Source: Alphaproteobacteria bacterium (lineage in GTDB: Bacteria > Pseudomonadota > Alphaproteobacteria > Rhizobiales > Devosiaceae). From it: a stretch of DNA of 64,000 nucleotides. Both the position numbers and the translations under genes were made by a program. Below the pieces are notes generated by a model. It made no database searches. It was given only the letters and a program-made list of their open reading frames with translations, and had not been told where the DNA came from. The stretch covers positions 62,001 to 126,000 of the forward strand of contig JAHJWO010000053.1 in NCBI GenBank assembly GCA_018828145.1, in the 5' to 3' direction. This document shows positions 8,833 through 19,065 of the stretch, one piece after another (the first letter of the stretch is position 1; every line of letters begins with the position of its first letter).

Positions 8833-9984
8833 CTAGACGTCGCTGAGGCGCGTCCACTTGCCGTCGTTCTTGCTCGATTCGACCGAGGCGACGATGAACT
8901 GCATGCCTTCGACGCCGTCGGCCAGCGTCGGCAGCAGGCCCTCATAGGCCTCGCCCTCGCCGCGAATGATGGCGGCGAACTGGCTGTAAAGCGTTGCAAA
9001 TGCTTCCAAATATCCTTCGGGGTGGCCCGAGGGGATGCGGACATTCATGGTCGAGGCGGCGTTGCCGGAAATGGCGCCGCCGCGGGTCAGCAGCTGCTTG
9101 GGTTTGCCGAATTCGGTGAACCACATGTAGTTGGGATTATCCTGGCGCCATTCGAGGCCCGCCTTGTCGCCATAGACGCGGAGCTGGAGGCCGTTTTCGC
9201 AGCCGACGGCGACCTGGCTGGCCCAGAGCATGCCCTTGGCACCGCCTTCGAAGCGCAGCATGATATTGACGTTGTCGTCGAGCTGGCGGCCTTCGACGAA
9301 GGCGGTCAGGTCGGCGGAAACCGCCTGCGTTTTCAAGCCGGTAACGAAGCGGGCCAGGTTATAGGCATGGGTGCCGATATCGCCGATGCAGCCGCCGGCG
9401 CCGGAGCGGGCGGGGTCGGTGCGCCAGGAGGCCTGCTTGTTGTCGTCGCTGGTGGGCTCGGTGAGCCAATCCTGGGGATATTCCGCCTGGACGACGCGAA
9501 TATTGCCCAGGGCGCCCGAGGCGACCAGCTCGCGAGCCTGCCGGATCAGCGGGTAGCCGGTATAGTTGTGGGTCAGCAGAAAGCGCGCGCCATTGGCCGG
9601 TTTGATGGCAGCAAGCTTGCGCGCATCTTCCAGCGTGCTGGTGATTGGCTTGTCGCAGATGACATGGATGCCGGCCTCGAGGAAGGCCTTGGCCGGACCA
9701 TAGTGCATGTGATTGGGCGTGACGATGGAGACGGCCTGGATGCCGTCGGGCCGGGCGGCCTCGGCCTTGGCCATTTCCTCGTAGGAGGTGTAGATGCGGT
9801 CTTCGGCCAGGCCAATATTGCGACCGGATTCTTTCGCGACCTCGGGGCGTGACGACAGGGCGCCGGCCACCAGTTCATAATCGCCATCGATGCGGGCAGC
9901 GACGCGGTGCACATAGCCGATAAAGGCCCCCGTGCCGCCGCCGACCATGCCCAGACGAATGCGCTTCGCGCCGTTTTCAGCCAT
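8833..9984 (-). CDS. Gfo/Idh/MocA family sugar oxidoreductase
   Basis: A 383-residue NAD(P)-dependent dehydrogenase. The Rossmann nucleotide motif is GMVGGGTGAFIG, the catalytic-lysine motif is CDKPITSTLEDA, and the C-terminal domain holds GGCIGDIGTHAYNLARF with the usual active-site Asp/His. Such enzymes oxidise or reduce sugar C3 or inositol hydroxyls. It is the last gene of the minus-strand carbohydrate locus, after the TIM-barrel gene at 10111. GAGGAGG sits 5 nt before the ATG. Distinct from the 11305 paralogue, so the two probably act at different steps. Substrate unknown. Confidence 0.9.
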   Translation of the reverse strand: MAENGAKRIRLGMVGGGTGAFIGYVHRVAARIDGDYELVAGALSSRPEVAKESGRNIGLAEDRIYTSYEEMAKAEAARPDGIQAVSIVTPNHMHYGPAKAFLEAGIHVICDKPITSTLEDARKLAAIKPANGARFLLTHNYTGYPLIRQARELVASGALGNIRVVQAEYPQDWLTEPTSDDNKQASWRTDPARSGAGGCIGDIGTHAYNLARFVTGLKTQAVSADLTAFVEGRQLDDNVNIMLRFEGGAKGMLWASQVAVGCENGLQLRVYGDKAGLEWRQDNPNYMWFTEFGKPKQLLTRGGAISGNAASTMNVRIPSGHPEGYLEAFATLYSQFAAIIRGEGEAYEGLLPTLADGVEGMQFIVASVESSKNDGKWTRLSDV

Positions 9985-10030
9985 TAGTGCCTCCTCAGTT
10001 CAACGTCGTCCGACGTCTACCACAAGGGTG

Positions 10031-10099
10031 TTCCCGCGAAAGCGGGAACCCCTGTTGTTGTCGAAAAACGGAGATTCCCGCTTTAGCGGGAAGGTCTCC
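10031..10099. repeat. Pair of REP-like palindromes
   Basis: Two copies of an 18-bp palindrome, TTCCCGCGAAAGCGGGAA (10031-10048) and TTCCCGCTTTAGCGGGAA (10075-10092). The second is extended outward by GGAGA/TCTCC arms. They fill most of the 126-bp gap between two genes of the carbohydrate locus. Dispersed palindromes of this kind are common in alphaproteobacterial intergenic DNA; copy number in this genome cannot be seen here. Confidence 0.75.
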
Positions 10100-10110
10100 G
10101 TGGGGATGGG

Positions 10111-11166
10111 TTAGCTCAGCCCCAGAATCTTCCGGTTGGCCGCAAGGTCCGTGCCGGCCGACGCGAAATCGTCGAAGGCCTTTTCGGTGACGCGGATGAT
10201 GTGATTCTTGATGAATTCGGCGCCTTCGCGCGCGCCGTCCTCGGGATGCTTGATGGCGCATTCCCATTCGAGCACGGCCCAGCCGGCAAAGTCATATTGC
10301 GCCATCTTGGAGAAGATGGAGGCGAAATCAACCTGGCCGTCGCCGAGCGAGCGGAAGCGCCCTGCCCGGTTGATCCAGCTCTGGTAGCCGCCATAGACGC
10401 CCTGACGGCCGGTCGGATTGAACTCGGCATCCTTGACGTGGAACATCTTGATCCGCTCGTGGTAGATGTCGATGTAGTCGAGATAATCGAGCTGCTGCAG
10501 CACGAAGTGGCTGGGATCGTAAAGCAGATTGGCGCGCGGGTGATTGTTCACGCGCTCGAGGAACATCTCGTAGGTCGCGCCGTCATGCAGGTCTTCGCCG
10601 GGGTGGATTTCGTAGCAGACGTCCACACCGTTCTCGTCGAAGGCATTGAGGATCGGCGTCCAGCGGCGGGCCAGCTCGTCGAAGGCTTCCTCGACGAGGC
10701 CAGCGGGGCGCTGCGGGAAGGGATAGAGGAAGGGCCAGGCCAGCGCGCCCGAAAAGGTCGCGTGTTCGGTAAGGCCGAGATTTTTTGACGCCTTGGCTGC
10801 CCAGTTGAGCTGCTGCACTGCCCATTCCTGGCGCGCCTTGGGATTGCCGTGGACGGAAGCCGGGGCAAAGCCGTCCAGCATGGTGTCATAGACCGGGTGC
10901 GCCGCGACAAGCTGGCCCTGGAGGTGGGTCGACAGCTCGGTAATGGCCAGACCATGCTTGGCGGCAGTGCCGGCCAGTTCGTCAGCATAGGTCTTGGAGG
11001 TCGCCGCCTTTTCCAGGTCGATCAGGCTGCCCACCCAGGTCGGGATCTGCACGCCCTTGTAGCCGTAATTGGCAGCCCAGCCGCAAATGGCGTCAAAGGA
11101 ATTGAACGGCGCCGCCTCGCCAGCGAATTGCGCCAGAAAGATTGCGGGCCCCTTGATGGTGCGCAT
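10111..11166 (-). CDS. Sugar phosphate isomerase/epimerase family TIM-barrel protein
   Basis: A 351-residue xylose-isomerase-like TIM barrel (AP endonuclease 2 superfamily). Probable metal ligands lie in CYEIHPGEDLHDG, YDPSHFV, FHVKDAEF and the late VLEWECAIKHPEDG. Family members isomerise or epimerise sugars, dehydrate inosose, or cleave 3-keto-glycosides. It starts with MRTIKGPAIF after a GAGGAG ribosome site. Its neighbours are a Gfo/Idh/MocA enzyme on each side, the pairing seen in keto-sugar pathways. Exact reaction unknown. Confidence 0.88.
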   Translation of the reverse strand: MRTIKGPAIFLAQFAGEAAPFNSFDAICGWAANYGYKGVQIPTWVGSLIDLEKAATSKTYADELAGTAAKHGLAITELSTHLQGQLVAAHPVYDTMLDGFAPASVHGNPKARQEWAVQQLNWAAKASKNLGLTEHATFSGALAWPFLYPFPQRPAGLVEEAFDELARRWTPILNAFDENGVDVCYEIHPGEDLHDGATYEMFLERVNNHPRANLLYDPSHFVLQQLDYLDYIDIYHERIKMFHVKDAEFNPTGRQGVYGGYQSWINRAGRFRSLGDGQVDFASIFSKMAQYDFAGWAVLEWECAIKHPEDGAREGAEFIKNHIIRVTEKAFDDFASAGTDLAANRKILGLS

Positions 11167-11221
11167 GAAGTTTCTCCTCTAACGGCGCTTGGCGCCTTGG
11201 TCTTTGCCAGTTTTTGCGAAA

Positions 11222-11249
11222 ACAGGCGGCGGGGTTGGCCGCCGCCTGT
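11222..11249 (-). terminator. Hairpin terminator upstream of the TIM-barrel gene
   Basis: On the minus strand an 11-bp stem ACAGGCGGCGG/CCGCCGCCTGT is followed by TTTTCGC. It stands after the oxidoreductase gene at 11305 and may separate the locus into two transcripts. Confidence 0.6.
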
Positions 11250-11304
11250 ATGGGTTGGTCACAGTGTTGACTGGCAGATGATGCCTGTCAATGAGGTACG
11301 CACC

Positions 11305-12447
11305 TCACTGTTTCAGCAGAGCCTGGGCGTCAGCCGCGTTCAGGGCCAGCGGCCGCTCGCAGGTGGTCGACAGGGTCAGGACCTGACCGCTCTCGCCCGC
11401 CTTGAGCAAGCTGGTCATGACGTCGACCGCATGCAGGGCAACGTCGAGACCGCAACGTGCCTTGTAGCCACCGTCGATGGAAGCCATCATGTCGGCGAGG
11501 CCGGCAGCGCGGTAATTGGCGCGCGGCACGGGCTTGTCGAGGTCCTGATTGGCCTTGCCGAAGGGGTGTTCCCACGGCGTGACCTTGCTGCGCTCACCGG
11601 AGATGTTGGCCGTGACCAGATCGCCGCCGAAGAAGTTCGGATCGGGCACGAAGATCGAGCCGTCGGTGCCGTAGAGCTCGATATTGTGGTGGCCATGCGC
11701 CGCCACATCCCAGCTGGCGCCGATGGTGATGATGGCACCCGAGTCGAATTCGAGCACACCGTGAATGGTGGTCGGCGTGCCGACCTTGACGAAGGTGCCC
11801 TTGTAGGGGCCTTCGGCCGTCACTTCGCGCTCAGCACGGGCCATGTTGGTAAAGGCCGAGAGGCGCTTGACCGGTCCGAGCAGGTGGATGAGGTCGGTGA
11901 CGTAATAGGGGCCGAGATCGAGGATCGGGCCGGCACCGGGCTGGAAAAAGAAATCCGGATTGGGATGCCAGTGTTCCATGCCGCGGCTCATCACGTGGGT
12001 CGTGCCGCTCATGATCTTGCCGAGCTGGCCGCTGTCGATGATGTCACGCGCCTGCTGGTGCGCGCCGCCCAGGAAGGTATCGGGAGCCGAGCCGACCTTG
12101 AGACCGCGGTCATCGGCGGCCTTCTTGAGGGCCATGCCCTCTTCAAGGCTCAGCACGAAGGGCTTTTCCGAATAGGCGTGCTTGCCGGCCGAGACGATAT
12201 CCATCGACACCGAATAGTGGGTCGAAGGGATGGTCAGGTTCACGATGACGTCGATTTCGCTGTTCTCGAGCAGCTCGTCGGGCGTCTGCGCCTTGACGCC
12301 GAATTCCTCGGCACGCTTCTGGGCGGCAGCCGGCACGATGTCGGCGATCGCCCGCACGTCGAGCCCCTTGAACAGGGGCGCGAGGCGCAGATAGGCACTG
12401 GAGATATTGCCGGCACCCATGATGCCGACGCCAAAGGTCTTGGCCAT
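11305..12447 (-). CDS. Gfo/Idh/MocA family sugar oxidoreductase
   Basis: A 380-residue dehydrogenase with Rossmann motif GIMGAGNISSAYLR, catalytic-lysine motif YSEKPFVLSLEEG and the C-terminal domain motif LDLGPYYVTDLIHLLG. The last motif is typical of the branch that includes glucose-fructose oxidoreductase-like and glycoside 3-dehydrogenases. It follows the small TIM-barrel gene at 12449 with a 1-bp gap, so the two are translationally coupled. It likely oxidises or reduces the sugar imported by the adjacent ABC transporter; cofactor and substrate are not readable from the sequence. Confidence 0.9.
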   Translation of the reverse strand: MAKTFGVGIMGAGNISSAYLRLAPLFKGLDVRAIADIVPAAAQKRAEEFGVKAQTPDELLENSEIDVIVNLTIPSTHYSVSMDIVSAGKHAYSEKPFVLSLEEGMALKKAADDRGLKVGSAPDTFLGGAHQQARDIIDSGQLGKIMSGTTHVMSRGMEHWHPNPDFFFQPGAGPILDLGPYYVTDLIHLLGPVKRLSAFTNMARAEREVTAEGPYKGTFVKVGTPTTIHGVLEFDSGAIITIGASWDVAAHGHHNIELYGTDGSIFVPDPNFFGGDLVTANISGERSKVTPWEHPFGKANQDLDKPVPRANYRAAGLADMMASIDGGYKARCGLDVALHAVDVMTSLLKAGESGQVLTLSTTCERPLALNAADAQALLKQ

Positions 12448-12448
12448 T

Positions 12449-13198
12449 TTAAACTCCGTAGCCCTTGAGGGTTGCCATCGAGGTGCGCGCGAAACGAATG
12501 GCGTCGCTCGGCTTGTCGTGCTCGAGAACGAAGTATTTTGCCTGCGTCTTGGCCTTCACTTCGGCAATGTAGTGCTTCCAGTCCAGCGTGCCGGTGCCCA
12601 CGTCTGCCCAGCCGTCTTCATCGGCCTTCTCGCCTGCGGGGGCGATATCCTTGACATGAACGGCGGTGATGCGGCTGCCGAAGCGATCGAGCCAGACCAG
12701 CGGATCTTCATTGGCCTTGATGACCCAGGCCAGATCCATTTCCCACTGCGTATCGGGCGAAGCCGCCAGGATCAATTCCATCGGGGTCTTGCCGCTGGCA
12801 TCCTTGCTGAATTCCCAATGATGGTTGTGATAGCCGAAGCCCTTGCCCGCCTTCTTGAAGGCGGCAGCGATCTTGCCCAGGCCTTCGGCGAATTCCTGCC
12901 AGTTGCCGGTGCCGTTGCGATAGTCCTCGGATGGCGGCGCCGGGCAATAGACGGTCTCGATGCCGACCGTATCGGCGATCTTGAGCGCAGCATCGGTGTC
13001 GGTGAGCTGGCTATAGCCCATATGGGCCGTCGGCATGGTCAGGCCCGCGGCCTTGAGACTCTGGGCCAATGCAGCCGGATCAGCGAACTGACCGCCCCAG
13101 CCCTCCACCTGAGCGTAGCCCAGCGACTTCAGCGTCTTGAGCGTAGCGTCCAGCGAGGCTTCGTTGCGGGCGCTGTAGAGTTGATATGAGAAGTCCAT
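12449..13198 (-). CDS. Sugar phosphate isomerase/epimerase family TIM-barrel protein
   Basis: A 249-residue single-domain TIM barrel of the xylose-isomerase-like superfamily. Probable metal and substrate residues appear in GYHNHHWEF, WEMDLAWV, VHVKDIAP and the near-terminal FVLEHD. Start MDFSYQLYSARNEA is typical of this family. It sits 177 bp after the ABC ATPase gene and is coupled to the oxidoreductase at 11305. The pairing of a small TIM-barrel enzyme with a Gfo/Idh/MocA enzyme recurs at 8833-11166, so the locus holds two such pairs. Confidence 0.88.
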   Translation of the reverse strand: MDFSYQLYSARNEASLDATLKTLKSLGYAQVEGWGGQFADPAALAQSLKAAGLTMPTAHMGYSQLTDTDAALKIADTVGIETVYCPAPPSEDYRNGTGNWQEFAEGLGKIAAAFKKAGKGFGYHNHHWEFSKDASGKTPMELILAASPDTQWEMDLAWVIKANEDPLVWLDRFGSRITAVHVKDIAPAGEKADEDGWADVGTGTLDWKHYIAEVKAKTQAKYFVLEHDKPSDAIRFARTSMATLKGYGV

Positions 13199-13375
13199 CT
13201 TGGCCTCTTTTGTAACGTTAGAATGGGCTCTCCTGCCCGTAGATCGCGGGTCAGGAGCTATTGATTTTCGAGGACGCTGTCGCGCATTCCTGGCAGGCCC
13301 AATGCGTGAAAAGTAACATTGGCCAACAAACAGGTGGCGGGGCGCCCGGAGGCGCCGCCGCCAGAGTGAGGGGAA

Positions 13376-14461
<1,086 letters not shown>

Positions 14462-14465
14462 CTGC

Positions 14466-15392
14466 TTAACCCTTCACCGCACCGGCGGCGATGCCGCGGA
14501 CGAACCATTTACCCGAGATGAAATAGACAGCCAGCGGCACGGCAGCGGTCAGGATGGTCGCTGCCATGTGCACGTTGTATTCGCGCACGCCGGTTGTCGT
14601 CTGGACGATATTGTTGAGCTGCACGGTCATCGGCATGTTCTCGCGGCCGGCAAAGACGGTGCCGAACAGGAAGTCGTTCCAGATGCCGGTAACCTGCAGG
14701 ATGACCGCCACGATGGTGATCGGCACGGCCATGGGGACCATGATCTGGAAGAAGATCTGCCAGAACCCTGCCCCGTCGACACGGGCCGCCTTGAACAGTT
14801 CGGGCGGCAGCGCGGCGAAGAAGTTGCGGAACAGCAGCGTCAGGATCGGCATGCCGAAGATGGTGTGGATGATGATGATGCCCGGGAAGGTACCGAACAG
14901 GCCGATTTCGCGCAGGCCGATGATCAGCGGATAGATCACCACCTGGTAGGGCACGAAGGCACCGAACACGAGCAGGCCGAACAGGATATTGGCACCCTTG
15001 TACTTCCAGAAGGACAGGGCATAGCCGTTGAGCGCGGCGATGATGATCGAGACGGTCGTGCCCACCAGGGTGATCTTGACCGAGTTGAGGAAGCCGGGCT
15101 TGAGGCCGTTGCAGTCACGGCCGGTACAGGCCGTGTCCCAGGCCTTTAGCCAGGGCTCGAAGGTGATCTGCTGGGGCCACTGGAAGATGTGGCGCAGCTG
15201 GATTTCCGGCATGGACTTGAGCGAGGTCACGACCATGACCCAGAGCGGCATCAGGAAGAACAGCGCCGCCAGGATGAGGAAGACATAGACGCCGACGCGG
15301 CTGAGCGTCAGGGTGCGGGGCTTGGCACCGCGCGGACCATCCTCGATGCGGGAGGTGCCGGCGGAGGGGGCAAGGGCTTCGGTGGTCATCAT
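14466..15392 (-). CDS. Carbohydrate ABC transporter permease, MalG type
   Basis: A permease of about 308 residues with six membrane segments and the EAA loop ELFKAARVDGAGFWQIFFQIMVP. The C-terminal FVRGIAAGAVKG ending is the common MalG-family end. Two adjacent ATG codons (15392 and 15389) are both possible; the first overlaps the stop of the upstream permease as ATGATGA, with GGAG 5 nt before. This implies coupled translation with the partner subunit. Confidence 0.92.
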   Translation of the reverse strand: MMTTEALAPSAGTSRIEDGPRGAKPRTLTLSRVGVYVFLILAALFFLMPLWVMVVTSLKSMPEIQLRHIFQWPQQITFEPWLKAWDTACTGRDCNGLKPGFLNSVKITLVGTTVSIIIAALNGYALSFWKYKGANILFGLLVFGAFVPYQVVIYPLIIGLREIGLFGTFPGIIIIHTIFGMPILTLLFRNFFAALPPELFKAARVDGAGFWQIFFQIMVPMAVPITIVAVILQVTGIWNDFLFGTVFAGRENMPMTVQLNNIVQTTTGVREYNVHMAATILTAAVPLAVYFISGKWFVRGIAAGAVKG

Positions 15393-16351
15393 GCGTTCTC
15401 CTTGACCCGATTGGCGCGCCACTGCACGAAGACCTGCAGGCCGAGCAGGACGATGACCGGTAGCAGCATCATGGTTGCCGCAGCCATGCCCAGACCCACA
15501 TTGGAGCGGTCGGTAATGTGCTGGATGACGAAGACGGCGGGCATCTGCGTGGAGATGCCGGGGCCGCCCTGCGTCATGGCGACGATCAGGTCATAGACGC
15601 GGACCACGCCAACGCATTGCAGGATGAAGGCGGTCAGCAGAGCGCCCTTCATCATCGGCAGCACGATGAACAGGTAGGTCTTCCAGGTCGGAATGCCGTC
15701 GATCTTGGCGGCCTTCCAGATTTCGCCATCGACGCCGCGCAGGCCGGCCAGCATGATGGCCATGGTGACGCCGACGCCGTTCCAGATGCCGGCGACCACG
15801 AGGCCGTAGATGGCGGTGCCGGAATTGACCAGCGGGGCGAAGGCGAAGTCTTCAAAGCCCCAGCCGCGCACGGTGGCCTGGATGCCGTAATTTGGATCGA
15901 GGATCCAGCGCCAGACCAGGCCGGTAATGACCAGCGACATGGCGAATGGATAAAGGAAAATCGAGCGGAACAGGTCTTCCTGCTTGATGCGCTGGTCCAT
16001 GAACACGGCCAGGAGATAGCCGGCGGTCATGTTGGCGACGATGGAGAGCAGGCCGAAGAACCAGATATTGTTGACCGAAACCAGCCAGCGTCCGGTGGAC
16101 CACAGGCGCGCATACTGGTCGGTACCCACGAAGTTATCGGCGCCGAAGGCCGGGAAGATGCGGGAATTCGTGAAGGAGAGCACGAAGGAGTAGATGATGC
16201 AGATGAAGAAGACGCCGACGGCTGTGGCGATCATCGGCATGGTGCCGACGATGGACATCAATGTCGACAAGCGGAACGGCTTCCGCCCGGAAGAACCGGC
16301 GGCCGGCCTCGCGGCGGCTCCGTCTTCCTTGGCTGTAGCAAGCTGAGCCAT
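15389..16351 (-). CDS. Carbohydrate ABC transporter permease, MalF type
   Basis: A 320-residue permease with an N-terminal cytoplasmic stretch (about 30 residues, Ala/Gly/Lys-rich), six membrane segments and the EAA loop EIWKAAKIDGIPTWKTYLFIVLP. It forms a heterodimer with the MalG-type subunit encoded just downstream. The gap of 117 bp from the binding-protein gene contains the hairpin at 16425-16452. Confidence 0.92.
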   Translation of the reverse strand: MAQLATAKEDGAAARPAAGSSGRKPFRLSTLMSIVGTMPMIATAVGVFFICIIYSFVLSFTNSRIFPAFGADNFVGTDQYARLWSTGRWLVSVNNIWFFGLLSIVANMTAGYLLAVFMDQRIKQEDLFRSIFLYPFAMSLVITGLVWRWILDPNYGIQATVRGWGFEDFAFAPLVNSGTAIYGLVVAGIWNGVGVTMAIMLAGLRGVDGEIWKAAKIDGIPTWKTYLFIVLPMMKGALLTAFILQCVGVVRVYDLIVAMTQGGPGISTQMPAVFVIQHITDRSNVGLGMAAATMMLLPVIVLLGLQVFVQWRANRVKENA

Positions 16352-16424
16352 GACGATTTCCCTTGTGGGTCGATGTTTAAGGGCGGTCAGAACTCAGGCT
16401 CGACCAGGTTGCCCCAATAGCAAA

Positions 16425-16452
16425 CCGGGTGGCCCCTTGCAGGGTCACCCGG
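16425..16452 (-). terminator. Intercistronic hairpin after the binding-protein gene
   Basis: A 12-bp near-perfect stem (CCGGGTGGCCCT/AGGGTCACCCGG, one mismatch) without a T-run lies 16 bp past the binding-protein stop. As at aapJ, it probably favours the binding-protein message over the permease part. Confidence 0.55.
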
Positions 16453-16468
16453 CCTGTCAGTGATCGTG

Positions 16469-17707
16469 TCAGTCAGCCGACGCGATGATGTCGACGAAGC
16501 GCTGCTGGGCTTCTTCAACGCTCAGGTCGGGGTTGGACCAGAGTTCTGCCCACAGGTCTTCGGTCTGGCCGATAGCGTCCTGGTTGAGGTAGATGCTGGC
16601 GCCCTGGATGACGCTGTCGGGGTTCTTGAGGATCTCAAGACCGGCCTTCATGCAGTCATCGGCGAGGGACATGTCAACGTCGTCACGCACCGGGAGCGAC
16701 CCCTTGGCGTTGTTGAACAGGGCCTGCACCTGGGGATTGACCATCATCGAGGCCATCTTCAGCTGAGCAGCTTCCACTGCCGGGTCATCCTGCTTGGGGA
16801 ACAGGAAGATGTCGCCGCCGGTATCCAGGTAGGGATTTTCGGCAGGACCAGCGATACAGGCGTAGTCGACGCCCGGCTGTTCGCCGGCAACGGCGAATTC
16901 GCCACGAGCCCAGTCACCCATGATCTGCAGGGCGGCCTGATCCTGGATAACCAGGTTGGTCGTGTCGTTCCAGGTGCGGTTGGCCGAACCTTCGTCGGTG
17001 AAGGTCTTGAGGCTCTTGAAGATGGTGATGGCGTTGGCCACTTCCGGACCGGCAGCCACTTCCAGGTTGCGATCCTTGTAGATCGCTTCATGGCCGGCTT
17101 TGCCGAGCTGGGACAGCATCACGACGCCCATGGCGCCACCGATCTGCCAGGCTTCACCACCGATGGCGAAGGGGATGATGCCGGCTTCCTGCAGCTTGGG
17201 AGCGGAGGCAATGAACTCGTCCAGGTTCTTGGGCAGCGGAACGCCGGCCTTTTCGAACGCCGGGACCGAAGCCCAGGCCCACTGCCAGGAGTGGATGTTC
17301 ACCGGAACGCAATAGATCGCGCCTTCGAACTCGCAAACGTCGAGAATGGCGGCGGGGCGAATGAAATCGCGCCAGCCTTCGCTCTCGGCGAGCGGGGTCA
17401 GGTCGAGCAGCAGGCCGCCTTCGGCAAGCTCTTCGAACTGGCGGCTGATGTTGAACTGAGCAGCGCCCGGAGGATCGCCACCGAGGGTACGCTGCAGCGT
17501 AGCCGAACGGGCATTTTCACCACCGGCAATGGCGGTATCCACCCACTTGTCTTCACCCAGAGCATCGAACTCACGAGCAAACACCGACACGGCGGCCTGT
17601 TCGCCACCCGACGTCCACCAATGGATAACTTCGACATCCGCTGCATTGACAGCGGTGGAGCCGAGCAAAGCAGTTGCCATAGCGGCAACCACTGCAAACT
17701 TCTTCAT
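16469..17707 (-). CDS. Carbohydrate ABC transporter substrate-binding protein
   Basis: A 412-residue family 1 solute-binding protein. The signal peptide (KKFAVVAAMATALLGSTAVNA) is cut before ADVEVIHWWTSGGEQAAV, the WWTSGG motif being characteristic of sugar-binding proteins of this group. Start MKKFAVVAA is supported by GGGAGGA 7 nt upstream. It is first in the transporter operon and is divergent from the LacI regulator, with two LacI-type operators between them, so its expression is very likely derepressed by the sugar or a breakdown product. Confidence 0.93.
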   Translation of the reverse strand: MKKFAVVAAMATALLGSTAVNAADVEVIHWWTSGGEQAAVSVFAREFDALGEDKWVDTAIAGGENARSATLQRTLGGDPPGAAQFNISRQFEELAEGGLLLDLTPLAESEGWRDFIRPAAILDVCEFEGAIYCVPVNIHSWQWAWASVPAFEKAGVPLPKNLDEFIASAPKLQEAGIIPFAIGGEAWQIGGAMGVVMLSQLGKAGHEAIYKDRNLEVAAGPEVANAITIFKSLKTFTDEGSANRTWNDTTNLVIQDQAALQIMGDWARGEFAVAGEQPGVDYACIAGPAENPYLDTGGDIFLFPKQDDPAVEAAQLKMASMMVNPQVQALFNNAKGSLPVRDDVDMSLADDCMKAGLEILKNPDSVIQGASIYLNQDAIGQTEDLWAELWSNPDLSVEEAQQRFVDIIASAD

Positions 17708-17802
17708 AGGTTGTCCTCCCAACGATCACTTGGAGCGAAATCGCCCCCGCGAGCTGCCAGCCGCAAGGCTACCTTCTTGTGAGGCATCCCGAGCTGGCTG
17801 CG

Positions 17803-17816
17803 TGTAATCGATTGCA
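17803..17816. promoter_or_regulatory. LacI-family operator, copy 1
   Basis: TGTAATCGATTGCA, a palindrome with one mismatch, upstream of the binding-protein gene. It is centred 35 bp from a second, perfect copy, a spacing that could favour DNA looping or cooperative binding. Confidence 0.8.
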
Positions 17817-17837
17817 TTTTTCGGGTCCCGAAATCTC

Positions 17838-17851
17838 TGCAATCGATTGCA
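17838..17851. promoter_or_regulatory. LacI-family operator, copy 2
   Basis: TGCAATCGATTGCA, a perfect 14-bp palindrome with the central CG of LacI/GalR operators. It lies between the sugar importer operon and the divergent regulator, so it can control both. Confidence 0.85.
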
Positions 17852-17935
17852 TTAGTTTCATACACGTGTTGCGCACCTGTCAAGATCGATTTAGACAGAT
17901 CATGTTTCTGACAGCGAGAGGGGGCGCTGGCAGGC

Positions 17936-19009
17936 ATGACTTTGATGAAGAAAACGCCTACGATTCAAGACGTTGCGCGTTTTGCACACGTCTCGACCGC
18001 CACCGTCAGCCGCGCCCTTTCAAGCCCTGAAAGGGTGAGCGAGAGCACCCGTGCGCGTGTTTCGGAGGCCGTGCGCGTCACCGGCTATACACCCAACCAG
18101 TCGGCACGCTCGCTGCGGCAGCGGACGGCCCGTACGATCCTCGTCGCCCTGCCCGATATCGGCAATCCGTTCTTCTCGACGATCCTTGATTCCATCGAGC
18201 GCGAGGCGACGATGCGCGGCTATGGCGTGCTGGTGGCCAACCGCTTTTCGGGCGCGGATTCGGGGCGGCGCATGCGCGACTATTTCATGTCCAACCGGGT
18301 GGATGGCCTCTTGCTGTTCGATGGCTCGCTCGACCTGTCGCAGCTGATGATGCTGACCGGCGAGCCAGCGCCGCTGCCGCTGATCGTCGCCTGCGAGGAA
18401 ATCCCGACCGCGCCGTTTCACACGGTCAAGACCGACAACAGCTATGCGGCCGAGCGGGCGACGCGGCACCTGATCGATCTGGGGCACCGGCGCATCGGCC
18501 ATATCCGCGGACCGGCCGGCAACGTGCTGACGCTGGAGCGCGAGGCGGGCTTTGCCAAGGCCATGGCGGCGGCGGGGCTCGAAATCCGGGCCGACTGGAT
18601 GTTTGCGGGGGGATTCGACATGGATTCCGGGCATGCGGCGGGCCAGAATTTCATGCGGCTGACCGACCGGCCCACGGCGGTGTTCGCCGCCAATGACGAA
18701 GGCGCCATCGGCTTTCTCTCGGCCGTGCGCCAGCAGGGGCTCGATTGTCCGCGCGACGTCTCGATCGTCGGCTTCGACGACCTGGCCATCTCCTCCCATG
18801 TCTGGCCGCCGCTCACCACGATGCGGCAGCCGCGCGAGGCCCTGGGCCGCATCGCCGCGGGCGCCCTGATCGACGTGATCGAAGGCCAGCGGCGCAGCCG
18901 CGTGCCGATGCATATGGTGCTCAGCTCCGAACTGATCATCCGCGGCAGCACGGCCTGCCCCCCTGCCCTCGGCCGCTCGGCTTCATCGCCGGTGGTCGCT
19001 GCGGAATAG
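17936..19009 (+). CDS. LacI-family transcriptional regulator of the carbohydrate locus
   Basis: A 357-residue repressor with an N-terminal HTH and hinge (PTIQDVARFAHVSTATVSRAL, NQSARSLR) and a periplasmic-binding-protein-like sensor domain (RTILVALPDIGNPFFS, DLGHRRIGHIRG, ISIVGFDD region). Start may be 17936 or the ATG at 17945 (MKKTPTI). It is divergent from the sugar importer operon and flanked by the two TGCAATCGATTGCA operators. It probably represses both its own gene and the importer. Confidence 0.92.
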   Translation: MTLMKKTPTIQDVARFAHVSTATVSRALSSPERVSESTRARVSEAVRVTGYTPNQSARSLRQRTARTILVALPDIGNPFFSTILDSIEREATMRGYGVLVANRFSGADSGRRMRDYFMSNRVDGLLLFDGSLDLSQLMMLTGEPAPLPLIVACEEIPTAPFHTVKTDNSYAAERATRHLIDLGHRRIGHIRGPAGNVLTLEREAGFAKAMAAAGLEIRADWMFAGGFDMDSGHAAGQNFMRLTDRPTAVFAANDEGAIGFLSAVRQQGLDCPRDVSIVGFDDLAISSHVWPPLTTMRQPREALGRIAAGALIDVIEGQRRSRVPMHMVLSSELIIRGSTACPPALGRSASSPVVAAE

Positions 19010-19065
19010 CCCGAACAAGGGCATTCACTTTGCGCGAAAATGCGTTAAATGGGGCCATCTGCGCG

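Noticed and set aside
10849..12468. Plus-strand open frame of about 540 codons
   Set aside because: Antisense to the TIM-barrel and oxidoreductase genes, which have clear motifs on the minus strand.
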